From contig CAOJBY010000041.1 in the NCBI GenBank assembly GCA_948330435.1, positions 1 through 24,286 on the forward strand: DNA of 24,286 nt, in the 5' to 3' direction. Each line of letters opens with the position of its first letter. The first letter of the stretch is position 1. A model generated the notes under the pieces. That model saw only the letters and a program-made list of their open reading frames with translations, was not told the DNA's origin and made no database searches. This DNA comes from an uncultured Lachnoclostridium sp. (GTDB taxonomy: Bacteria; Bacillota; Clostridia; Lachnospirales; Lachnospiraceae). A program made the position numbers and the translations under genes. Shown piece by piece: positions 7,127 through 12,908 of the stretch.

Positions 7127-7220
7127 AGGTGTTTCCTCATCGTTTCGTATGACACTCAGGCATTCATTGGTTTTCGTGCCGGCATGTCTGTTTTGCAATT
7201 GTCATGGGGTATCTGCTTTT

Positions 7221-7253
7221 AGTATAACGCAAAAAACTTGACAGTCAATGTCA
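7221..7253 (-). promoter_or_regulatory. Promoter and operator of the WYL regulator
   Basis: On the minus strand, TTGACT and TATACT (7221-7226) are 16 bp apart, a good sigma-A-type promoter. The -35 lies inside the palindrome TGACA-N5-TGTCA (7239-7253), placed 12 bp upstream of the -10, exactly as in front of the ClbS-like gene. Binding there should block or modulate the regulator's own transcription. Confidence 0.78.
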
Positions 7254-7334
7254 GGATATAAAGAAATCGCATAAAATTAGCTGCGGTGGTAAGAGTTCGG
7301 ACGGGACCCGCCTGAGCTTTTGTTTGCCGTGAGG

Positions 7335-7370
7335 GCCAAAGCCCCGACAGTTCGCTACAGAGGCTTTGGC
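7335..7370 (-). promoter_or_regulatory. Stem-loop at the 3' end of prfH
   Basis: A 9-bp perfect inverted repeat, GCCAAAGCC (7335-7343) with GGCTTTGGC (7362-7370), spans the prfH stop codon. There is no T-run behind it on the minus strand, so it may be a 3' stabilising hairpin or a rho-assisted end rather than an intrinsic terminator. Confidence 0.5.
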
Positions 7371-7954
7371 TTGCGTTTGAAATGTTCTCCTTCATAGATC
7401 CGCACCGGGTTTCCCCGGACGATGCGGTTATGTTCCTGCCAGGCGGTATTTGTCTGACGGTCCTTTTGTTCCTGTTCCAACCGGTTTAATTGAGCCGCCA
7501 GTTTTGCAAGGGCGTGCTGCTTGTTTTGAAATTGGCTGCGTTCCTCGGTAGATTCTGCCACAAGGCCGGTGGGGAGATGGATGATGCGTACTCCTGTTTC
7601 GACCTTATTTACATGTTGGCCGCCTTTTCCTCCACAGTGAAATTTTTCCATGCGGTATTGCTGTTCCTTTGCAATTTCGGTCTGCTCCGGGAGGATGCTT
7701 ACGTCCACGTACCAGTTTTTCCGTTTGTGATTCTTTCGGAAGGGGCTTTTGCAGATCCACAGCACGGTGCCCTCCAGATGATTCAGATTTTCACCGGTCC
7801 GGAAGCGGATGGAATCGAAACAGCCTTTGCGGGCGCCCTTGGTGCTTGACAGTAGTGTGAGATCTTTGTATTCCTGCTTTAGCGCTTCGTATAACTTTGC
7901 CACGGCAAGTTGACATTCGCAGGGACCCTGGCCTGCGCTGATTTGTATGATCAT
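7355..7954 (-). CDS. prfH: Peptide chain release factor homologue PrfH
   Basis: The 199-residue protein is a class I release factor homologue reduced to the catalytic part. It keeps the peptidyl-tRNA hydrolysis loop GGKGGQHVNKVETGVRI with the universal GGQ at residues 111-113, followed by TGLVAESTEERSQFQNKQHALAKL. It lacks the long N-terminal helical region and the usual stop-codon-reading domain, so it does not look like RF1 or RF2; the length and the GQGPCECQLAVAKL start match PrfH. It lies 70 bp downstream of rtcB on the same strand. In the known RtcB2-PrfH system, PrfH recognises ribosomes with a cleaved decoding centre and releases the nascent chain so that RtcB can reseal the 16S rRNA. 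Confidence 0.92.
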   Translation of the reverse strand: MIIQISAGQGPCECQLAVAKLYEALKQEYKDLTLLSSTKGARKGCFDSIRFRTGENLNHLEGTVLWICKSPFRKNHKRKNWYVDVSILPEQTEIAKEQQYRMEKFHCGGKGGQHVNKVETGVRIIHLPTGLVAESTEERSQFQNKQHALAKLAAQLNRLEQEQKDRQTNTAWQEHNRIVRGNPVRIYEGEHFKRKPKPL

Positions 7955-8024
7955 ATTTTATTTCTCCATTTCAGTGCCACAATATCCCTCCAACGCCATT
8001 GTATATAGAAGAATATTGCCAATT

Positions 8025-9134
8025 TTAATTTCTGTTTCCTGCCTTGAAGCTGTAGACCGATTTTAATACCTCCGTAACCTCCACGGTGTCCCCGATCTGT
8101 TTCAATATATCGTCCACAGCGCGGTAGGCAAAGGGCGCTTCATCTAAGGTGTCGCTTCCTATGCACGTGCTGTAGATGCCTTTCATTTCCTTTTTAAATT
8201 CCGACACGGTATGCCGGCTCTTTACATCGGTGCGTTTAAGCCGTCGTCCGGAGCCGTGGGGTGCGGAGAAGTTCCAGGCGGCGTTTCCTTTTCCAATACC
8301 GAGAATCACGCCGTCTCTCATATTTACCGGGATGATCACCCGTTCCCCTTCCCTGGCGGAAATAGCGCCTTTGCGCAGAACGCCGAAGGCGTCCAGGTAG
8401 TTGTGGGCCACGGAAAATTGGTCCGTTGCCTTCCATTTCATGGCTTTTAAGATTTCCCTGGCTATGATCTGCCGGTTTAATTCCGCATACTGCCAAAGCA
8501 GCACCGCGTCCTCCAGATAGGCGTTTTTATCATCGCCCTCCAGATAACTCAGAAAATAGGGGATGTTTTTTCCCTGCTTCCGGAGCTTTTTGGAAGCCAG
8601 CTTTGTATAGTATTCGGCTGTTTCCTGGCCCAGATGCCGGCTGCCGGTATGAATGATTAGGTAGAGGGACCCGTCGGGGCCTTTGTCCAGTTCAATAAAA
8701 TGATTTCCGCCGCCCAGGGTGCCGAGACTAAGCAGGGCTTTGTCCTCCTGGATGTGCCGGAAGCAGCGTAGGGCTTCGTAGGGAAATTCCAGGGCCATAG
8801 GGTGGACATCCTTACGGATGGCAAATCCGGCCGGTATCTGCTGACGGATTATGGCGTCCAGTTTTTGAAATTCCGCTTTTTGTCTGTTCAGTTTGATGCA
8901 GGTTATTCCACAGCCGATGTCCACGCCTAAAAGCTGAGGGAGGACCTGGCCGGTTACGGTCATGGAAAGCCCGATGGGGCCGACTTTTCCCGGATGGATA
9001 TCCGGCATCAGGCAGATGGAACTGCCTCTGGCTGCTTCCTGGTCGCAGATGAGTTTTACCTGGGCCTCTGCGTGGCTTTCTATGTCGTCTGTAAATATTG
9101 CTGCGTTGGCATAAGCGCCGTTTATTATTTTCAT
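8025..9134 (-). CDS. rtcB: RNA ligase of the RtcB family (PrfH-associated type)
   Basis: The 369-residue protein joins RNA 2',3'-cyclic phosphate or 3'-phosphate ends to 5'-OH ends using GTP and a divalent metal. Conserved residues are visible: Asp72 and Cys75 in GVDIGCGI, Asn144 and His145 in GGGNHFIEL, His162 and His167 in HTGSRHLG, His244 in VAHNYLD, and His293 in PHGSGRR, the expected guanylylated histidine. The length is that of the shorter RtcB2 type rather than ~400-480-residue RtcB. The ATG at 9134 is chosen because AAGGAGAG stands about 8-9 bp upstream; an upstream extension has no such site. It forms an operon with prfH. A structured 450-bp leader region lies upstream. Confidence 0.93.
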   Translation of the reverse strand: MKIINGAYANAAIFTDDIESHAEAQVKLICDQEAARGSSICLMPDIHPGKVGPIGLSMTVTGQVLPQLLGVDIGCGITCIKLNRQKAEFQKLDAIIRQQIPAGFAIRKDVHPMALEFPYEALRCFRHIQEDKALLSLGTLGGGNHFIELDKGPDGSLYLIIHTGSRHLGQETAEYYTKLASKKLRKQGKNIPYFLSYLEGDDKNAYLEDAVLLWQYAELNRQIIAREILKAMKWKATDQFSVAHNYLDAFGVLRKGAISAREGERVIIPVNMRDGVILGIGKGNAAWNFSAPHGSGRRLKRTDVKSRHTVSEFKKEMKGIYSTCIGSDTLDEAPFAYRAVDDILKQIGDTVEVTEVLKSVYSFKAGNRN

Positions 9135-9377
9135 ATAATTGTTTCTCTCCTTGTTGTTTGGAAAAATCAGCTGATTTTTATGATTTATTCCTGCGGGCAA
9201 CGAGCCAAGCGGATATGGCCCAGGCCACCTTCTCGCCCGAAGGGCTCACCTTGTACTGGCATGTCCGTTTGACTCCTGCGGAATCCTTACTTATATTGGA
9301 TAAGGTGAGAGCCTTTGATGTACGGTTTGACTGCCAGCCGGATGTACATGAGCCAATATAAGGGGATAAATGGGTAC
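9135..9377 (-). other. Unexplained GC-rich, structured segment upstream of rtcB
   Basis: Between the small terminator and rtcB lies a 240-bp stretch with several complementary arms on the minus strand: GGCTC(TC)ACCTT (9312-9301) with AAGGTGAGCC, GGGC...GCCC arms, and an 18-bp perfect palindrome at 9162-9179 (AAAAATCAG/CTGATTTTT) just before the rtcB ribosome binding site. Short ORFs cross it on both strands, but none has a good ribosome binding site or a recognisable family. It looks more like untranslated leader RNA or a decayed insertion than a gene. Confidence 0.45.
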
Positions 9378-9399
9378 AAAAAAAGCACCTCAAAGGTGC
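9378..9399 (-). terminator. Intrinsic terminator of the small transcription unit upstream of rtcB
   Basis: On the minus strand GCACC-TTTGA-GGTGC is followed by seven T residues. No gene other than the 26-residue ORF lies upstream of it on that strand, so it ends a ~200-nt RNA or acts as an attenuator ahead of rtcB-prfH. Confidence 0.82.
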
Positions 9400-9417
9400 G
9401 GCTTGTAAATAATATAG

Positions 9418-9474
9418 ATGCAGATATCAGCTGTACAGGGACAGACTTTACCTGATAGGGTAAGTTATCTGCAT
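9418..9474 (-). ncRNA. Predicted three-way-junction RNA element
   Basis: Read on the minus strand, ATGCAGATA (9474-9466) pairs perfectly with TATCTGCAT (9426-9418). It encloses two hairpins: ACTTACC/GGTAAAGT (9465-9459 with 9452-9445) and CTGT/ACAG (9444-9441 with 9434-9431). The closing stem contains the stop codon of the 26-residue ORF, and an intrinsic terminator follows 19 bases downstream. I match it to no known riboswitch class. Function is inferred only from architecture. Confidence 0.5.
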
Positions 9475-9545
9475 ATCATGAGGGCCTTTGTACCTTTGAT
9501 TGTCAGTTTCAATATGTTGTTGTCACTTTTCAAATACTTCTGCAT
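9465..9545 (-). CDS. 26-residue small protein or leader peptide upstream of rtcB
   Basis: The ORF begins at an ATG 7 bp after AAGGAAGG (9560-9553), a strong site, and encodes a basic 26-residue peptide starting MQKYLKSDNNILKL and ending ALMICR. No transmembrane segment or known family is apparent. Its own promoter lies 42-70 bp upstream, and its stop codon overlaps the closing stem of a three-way-junction RNA that is followed by a terminator. That arrangement fits a leader peptide controlling read-through into rtcB-prfH, or an independent small-protein gene. Confidence 0.55.
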   Translation of the reverse strand: MQKYLKSDNNILKLTIKGTKALMICR

Positions 9546-9586
9546 AGTTAAACCTTCCTTCAAATCAATTTTTTAATAACGGATAG

Positions 9587-9615
9587 ATCATAACACAAGG
9601 GGATCGCATTTGCAA
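9587..9615 (-). promoter_or_regulatory. Promoter of the small transcription unit upstream of rtcB
   Basis: On the minus strand TTGCAA (9615-9610) and TATGAT (9592-9587) are exactly 17 bp apart. No better promoter was found closer to rtcB, so it may also drive rtcB-prfH by read-through. Confidence 0.75.
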
Positions 9616-9622
9616 GCACTTG

Positions 9623-9651
9623 TTGAGAAAAATGGCAGCTTATGTTATGGT
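9623..9651 (+). promoter_or_regulatory. Promoter of the two-component system
   Basis: TTGAGA (9623-9628) and TATGGT (9646-9651) are 17 bp apart and point toward the response regulator gene. A GCACTTG (9616-9622) and CAAGTGC (9675-9681) inverted pair brackets it. Confidence 0.6.
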
Positions 9652-9722
9652 AGAAGAAATCAGAATACAGGCGGGCAAGTGCAAAATGCGGGTTCGGTGT
9701 ATAGAGAGAGGATTTGTGAGCA

Positions 9723-10394
9723 ATGGCAAAAATACTGCTGGTAGAGGATGACAAAAACATTGTGGAAAATTTGAGTGCCGTACTGGGGGCAGAGGGCTTC
9801 CAAGTAAGGACTGCATCTGGGCAGAGGGAGGCCCTTAAGGCGGTGGAGCAGGAGAGCTTTGACCTGCTGCTTTTGGATGTATCCCTGAAGGATGGTAATG
9901 GTTTCGCAGTCTGCTCCGCTGTAAAGGGAAACGGAGATCTGCCTGTGATTTTCCTGACAGCCTCCGGGGACGAATACAGTGTAGTGACAGGATTGGAGCT
10001 GGGGGCGGAGGATTATATCAGTAAACCCTTCCGTCCCAGGGAGCTTGTGTCCCGGATACGAAGTGTCCTGCGCCGCTGCGGAAAGACGCAGGCTGTATTG
10101 GAGAACGGCGATCTGCGTGTGGATACGGTGCGTGCCCTGGTGACAAAAGGAGGAAAGGAGTGCTTTCTGTCTGCATTGGAATACCGCCTGCTGCTGTTTT
10201 TCCTCAACCATAAGGGTATGATACTTACCAGGAATCAGCTTCTGGAGGAAATATGGGATGCGGCGGGTGAATTTGTCAACGACAATACACTCACCGTCTA
10301 CATCAAACGCCTTCGGGAAAAGATAGAGACAGATCCTCAGAATCCCCAGATCATCCGGACGGTTCGGGGCATGGGGTATAAGCTGGGGGATTAA
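9723..10394 (+). CDS. OmpR/PhoB-family response regulator
   Basis: The 223-residue regulator has an N-terminal receiver domain with Asp9/Asp10, the phosphoacceptor Asp52 (LLLLDVSLKDGNG), Thr79 (FLTAS) and Lys101 (SKPFRP). The C-terminal winged-helix DNA-binding domain (about 125-223) contains LTRNQLLEEIW, the recognition helix NTLTVYIKRLREKI and the RTVRGMGYKL end. The partner kinase gene begins 29 bp downstream. The closest functional class is that of BceR-like regulators, because the kinase is of the intramembrane-sensing type and an ABC exporter follows. The ATG at 9723 lies just after AGAGAGGATTTGTGAGCA; the spacing is acceptable but not ideal. Confidence 0.93.
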   Translation: MAKILLVEDDKNIVENLSAVLGAEGFQVRTASGQREALKAVEQESFDLLLLDVSLKDGNGFAVCSAVKGNGDLPVIFLTASGDEYSVVTGLELGAEDYISKPFRPRELVSRIRSVLRRCGKTQAVLENGDLRVDTVRALVTKGGKECFLSALEYRLLLFFLNHKGMILTRNQLLEEIWDAAGEFVNDNTLTVYIKRLREKIETDPQNPQIIRTVRGMGYKLGD

Positions 10395-10423
10395 AATCAA
10401 ATTAGCAGGACTGGAAGGATAAT

Positions 10424-11437
10424 ATGGGCTTTCTTCGGAATCGTGAAATTAAAAATCAAATCGTAGTCTCACTGGTGTTACTTATTTTCACTGGCGGTAT
10501 GGGCTTTTTTTTCTTTCCGGACAATCATGCGGGCATTGTCTGTATGGTTTTCTGCAGTTTTGCCATGTGTTTGGCCTGGCTCATTTTTACAAAGAAGCGA
10601 TTCGATCGCCTTAAAAGTCTTTCGGCAGATGCGGATCGGATGCTCCATGGTGAGCGTAACTTGAATTTTACAAACTATCAGGAGGGAGAGCTTGCCATAT
10701 TGGCCAATGAGGTGGAAAAGCTTTTGTTGCGTCTGACAGAGCAGTCTGACACGCTGCTTAAGGAGAAACGCTATTTAAGCGATTCCCTGGCGGATATCTC
10801 TCATCAGCTTCGAACGCCTCTTACATCGCTTCATTTGCTTTTGACCCGGATTCAGGAGACAGGGGATGAGCGAGAGAAGCGTCGTCTGGCATACCAGGGA
10901 GTACAGATTCTGGGACGGATTGACTGGCTGGTGGATGCGCTTCTTAAAATCTCCAAGATAGACGCAGGAACCGCTGTGTTTGCAAAGGAGCGTGTAGATG
11001 CGGGGAGACTGGTGGAGAAGGCCCTTGAGCCTTTGGGGATTCCCATGGAGCTGCGGGAACAGACCGTTGTACGGGAAATAGAAGAGCAGGCCGGATTTAT
11101 GGGAGATGCGGCATGGACAATGGAAGCCCTTGGAAACATATTGAAGAATTGTATGGAGCATACAGGCCAGGGGGGAACACTGTGGATTCATGTGTCGGAA
11201 AATCATTTGTATACGGAGTTTCGGATCGAGGATAATGGTTCTGGTATTGATCCGGAGGATCTGCCCCATCTTTTTGAGCGTTTTTATAAGGGGAAGGATG
11301 CTTCTGATTCCAGTGTAGGGATTGGATTGGCTCTTTCTCGGATGATTGTATGCGCTCAGAACGGAACCTTGAAAGCAGAGAATCGTATGCAGGGAGGTGC
11401 ATGCTTTCTTATGCGGTTTTACAAAAATATCATATAA
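10424..11437 (+). CDS. Sensor histidine kinase, intramembrane-sensing type
   Basis: The 337-residue kinase has two N-terminal membrane helices (about 12-31 and 36-56) joined by a very short loop (FPDNHAG), with no room for an extracellular sensor. This is the layout of BceS-like kinases that sense through an ABC transporter. A HAMP-like linker leads to the dimerisation domain with the phospho-acceptor His127 in DISHQLRTPLTSL. The ATPase domain shows the N box (LGNILKNCMEHT), DNGSGID, FERFYKG and GIGLALS. It is co-transcribed with the response regulator 29 bp upstream. The start is supported by GGAAGGAT 5-8 bp before the ATG. Confidence 0.93.
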   Translation: MGFLRNREIKNQIVVSLVLLIFTGGMGFFFFPDNHAGIVCMVFCSFAMCLAWLIFTKKRFDRLKSLSADADRMLHGERNLNFTNYQEGELAILANEVEKLLLRLTEQSDTLLKEKRYLSDSLADISHQLRTPLTSLHLLLTRIQETGDEREKRRLAYQGVQILGRIDWLVDALLKISKIDAGTAVFAKERVDAGRLVEKALEPLGIPMELREQTVVREIEEQAGFMGDAAWTMEALGNILKNCMEHTGQGGTLWIHVSENHLYTEFRIEDNGSGIDPEDLPHLFERFYKGKDASDSSVGIGLALSRMIVCAQNGTLKAENRMQGGACFLMRFYKNII

Positions 11438-11488
11438 AAGGTAAGTGACAGAGCAAAGGTTCAATACATGGTTTAGAGGAGAAATTCC

Positions 11489-12046
11489 GTGAATTTTCGT
11501 GACATATTGGTGGGAATGGAAGAGAAGAAAAAGAATCTGGGTTCCGTAAGGGGACAGGCGAATGTTTCCATGGTGCGGGGTGGCTATGGCAGCAGTCAGG
11601 CGAAGATGGCTCCGATAGAGGGGGAGATTGCGTCGGAGCATGACTTTTTTTGGCGGAAAGAGGATCTGAAGCTTGTCAGGGTGAAAAATGAAAGGGCTTT
11701 TTTTCGCTTGGAGACGAATCTGAAAGCGGTGATTATTCCTATGGAACGTTTTGGAATGGGGGAGGTGCCGGCGAGGGTGCTGAATATTAGCCCTGGGGGT
11801 GCGGGGATTGGAACAACATGTCAGTGCTGTAATGGGGATAAGCTTTTATTGAAGGTTAGGCTCCTGGCTGGGGAGGAGGATTGGAATTTGTTTTGTCAGG
11901 TTGTGCGGATTGAGGAGTATGGAGTTTCTGGGTTTGTTTATGGGTGTCGGTTTATTGAATTGGGGGATAGGGAACGGGAGAGACTGTTGGAGAGTATTCG
12001 TAAGCTGGAATATGAATTGAGGGGGTATGTGACAATTTTGTTATAA
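11489..12046 (+). CDS. PilZ-domain protein
   Basis: This 185-residue protein carries a PilZ domain in about residues 65-180. The two c-di-GMP-binding signatures are present: RxxxR as Arg69-Ala-Phe-Phe-Arg73 and NxSxxG as Asn99-Ile-Ser-Pro-Gly-Gly104. The N-terminal ~60 residues have no recognisable domain. The start is a GTG at 11489 placed 6-7 bp after AGAGGAGA; an ATG at 11516 is a less well-supported alternative. The gene is 51 bp downstream of the kinase on the same strand, so it probably belongs to the same transcript. It would bind c-di-GMP and act on an unknown partner. PilZ proteins are unusual next to a bacitracin-type two-component/ABC module. Confidence 0.85.
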   Translation: MNFRDILVGMEEKKKNLGSVRGQANVSMVRGGYGSSQAKMAPIEGEIASEHDFFWRKEDLKLVRVKNERAFFRLETNLKAVIIPMERFGMGEVPARVLNISPGGAGIGTTCQCCNGDKLLLKVRLLAGEEDWNLFCQVVRIEEYGVSGFVYGCRFIELGDRERERLLESIRKLEYELRGYVTILL

Positions 12047-12224
12047 TTGAGTCACTGGAATGTCATTGTGATTCGGTATACTTCATGATTGTAAGGGAGG
12101 ATTCTTGGGGACCTTTGAGGGTAAAGAATCTTGAAGAATCCGCTGGAATACCGTAAAACGGGGCGTGCAGATGGCGGGAATGAATTTTCAAACACGCTCT
12201 AAGGATAGGTTGAGGAGGAATTGT

Positions 12225-12908
12225 ATGGAGTTGTTGAAGGTGGAGCACCTCTCGAAGGTGTATGGGAAAGGTGAGAATGAGGTACGGGCTCTGGATGACG
12301 TTTCTTTTTTGATTCAGCAGGGGGAGTTTGTGGCGATTATTGGGCCGTCGGGGTCCGGGAAGTCTACGCTGCTTCATATTTTGGGCGGGGTGGATCGGCC
12401 TACTTCGGGACATGTGTTTCTGGATGGGAAGGATGTTTATAGTCAGAATGAGGAGCAGCTTGCTATTTTTCGGCGGAGAGAGATTGGGCTGATTTATCAG
12501 TTTTATAATCTGATTCCGGTGCTGGATGTGGAGGAGAATATGATGCTTCCGGTTCTGATGGATGGCCGGGAGGTGAATGAAAAGAGACTTAAGGAGCTTC
12601 TGCATACCCTTGGTCTGGAGGAGAGGAAGAAGCATCTTCCCAATCAGCTTTCCGGAGGACAGCAGCAGAGGGTGTCTATCGGGAGGGCTCTTATGAATGC
12701 ACCGGCAATCGTGCTGGCGGATGAGCCTACGGGAAATCTGGATTCTAAGAACAGTCAGGAGATTATGGAGCTTTTGAAGTTGTCCAATCAGAAGTATGGG
12801 CAGACTCTGGTTGTGATTACCCATGATGAGAATCTGGCCTTGCAGGCGGATCGGATTATTTCTATTGAGGATGGAAGGATTGCCAGAGATGAGGTGATCC
12901 GCCGATGA
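12225..12908 (+). CDS. ABC transporter ATP-binding protein, MacB/LolD type
   Basis: The 227-residue ATPase has Walker A GPSGSGKST at 40-48, a Q-loop in IGLIYQFYNLIPVLDVEENMMLPV, the signature LSGGQQQRVSIGRAL near 142-156, Walker B IVLADEPTGNLD, and the H-loop VVITHDE. The Q-loop tail and TGNLDS segment are typical of the MacB/LolD/BceA group that powers FtsX-type permeases. The ATG at 12225 follows GAGGAGGAA; the upstream in-frame extension to 12165 lacks such a site. Its stop overlaps the permease start (ATGA at 12905-12908), so the two are translationally coupled. A probable substrate class is antimicrobial peptides or lipids, inferred from the neighbouring kinase type. Confidence 0.95.
   Translation: MELLKVEHLSKVYGKGENEVRALDDVSFLIQQGEFVAIIGPSGSGKSTLLHILGGVDRPTSGHVFLDGKDVYSQNEEQLAIFRRREIGLIYQFYNLIPVLDVEENMMLPVLMDGREVNEKRLKELLHTLGLEERKKHLPNQLSGGQQQRVSIGRALMNAPAIVLADEPTGNLDSKNSQEIMELLKLSNQKYGQTLVVITHDENLALQADRIISIEDGRIARDEVIRR

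Noticed and set aside
7127..7198. N-terminal extension of the WYL regulator to a TTG at 7198
   Set aside because: ATG 7126 has a well-placed GAGGA and fits the family length; the extension would read through the leader.
9241..9260. GTACAAGGTG on the minus strand resembling the 16S rRNA 3' region GTAACAAGGT, as a possible rRNA mimic for PrfH-RtcB
   Set aside because: The match is short, needs a gap, and lies 3' of the nuclease cut site; chance is the better explanation.
9098..9393. ORFs of 71-92 codons on both strands upstream of rtcB
   Set aside because: No good ribosome binding site, no family resemblance, and strong complementary arms point to RNA structure rather than protein.
9418..9474. 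Purine, THF or preQ1 riboswitch, or a tRNA-like/Y-RNA module
   Set aside because: The three-way shape is present, but the conserved junction bases of purine riboswitches are absent and there is no T-arm-like sequence; no known class could be matched by eye.
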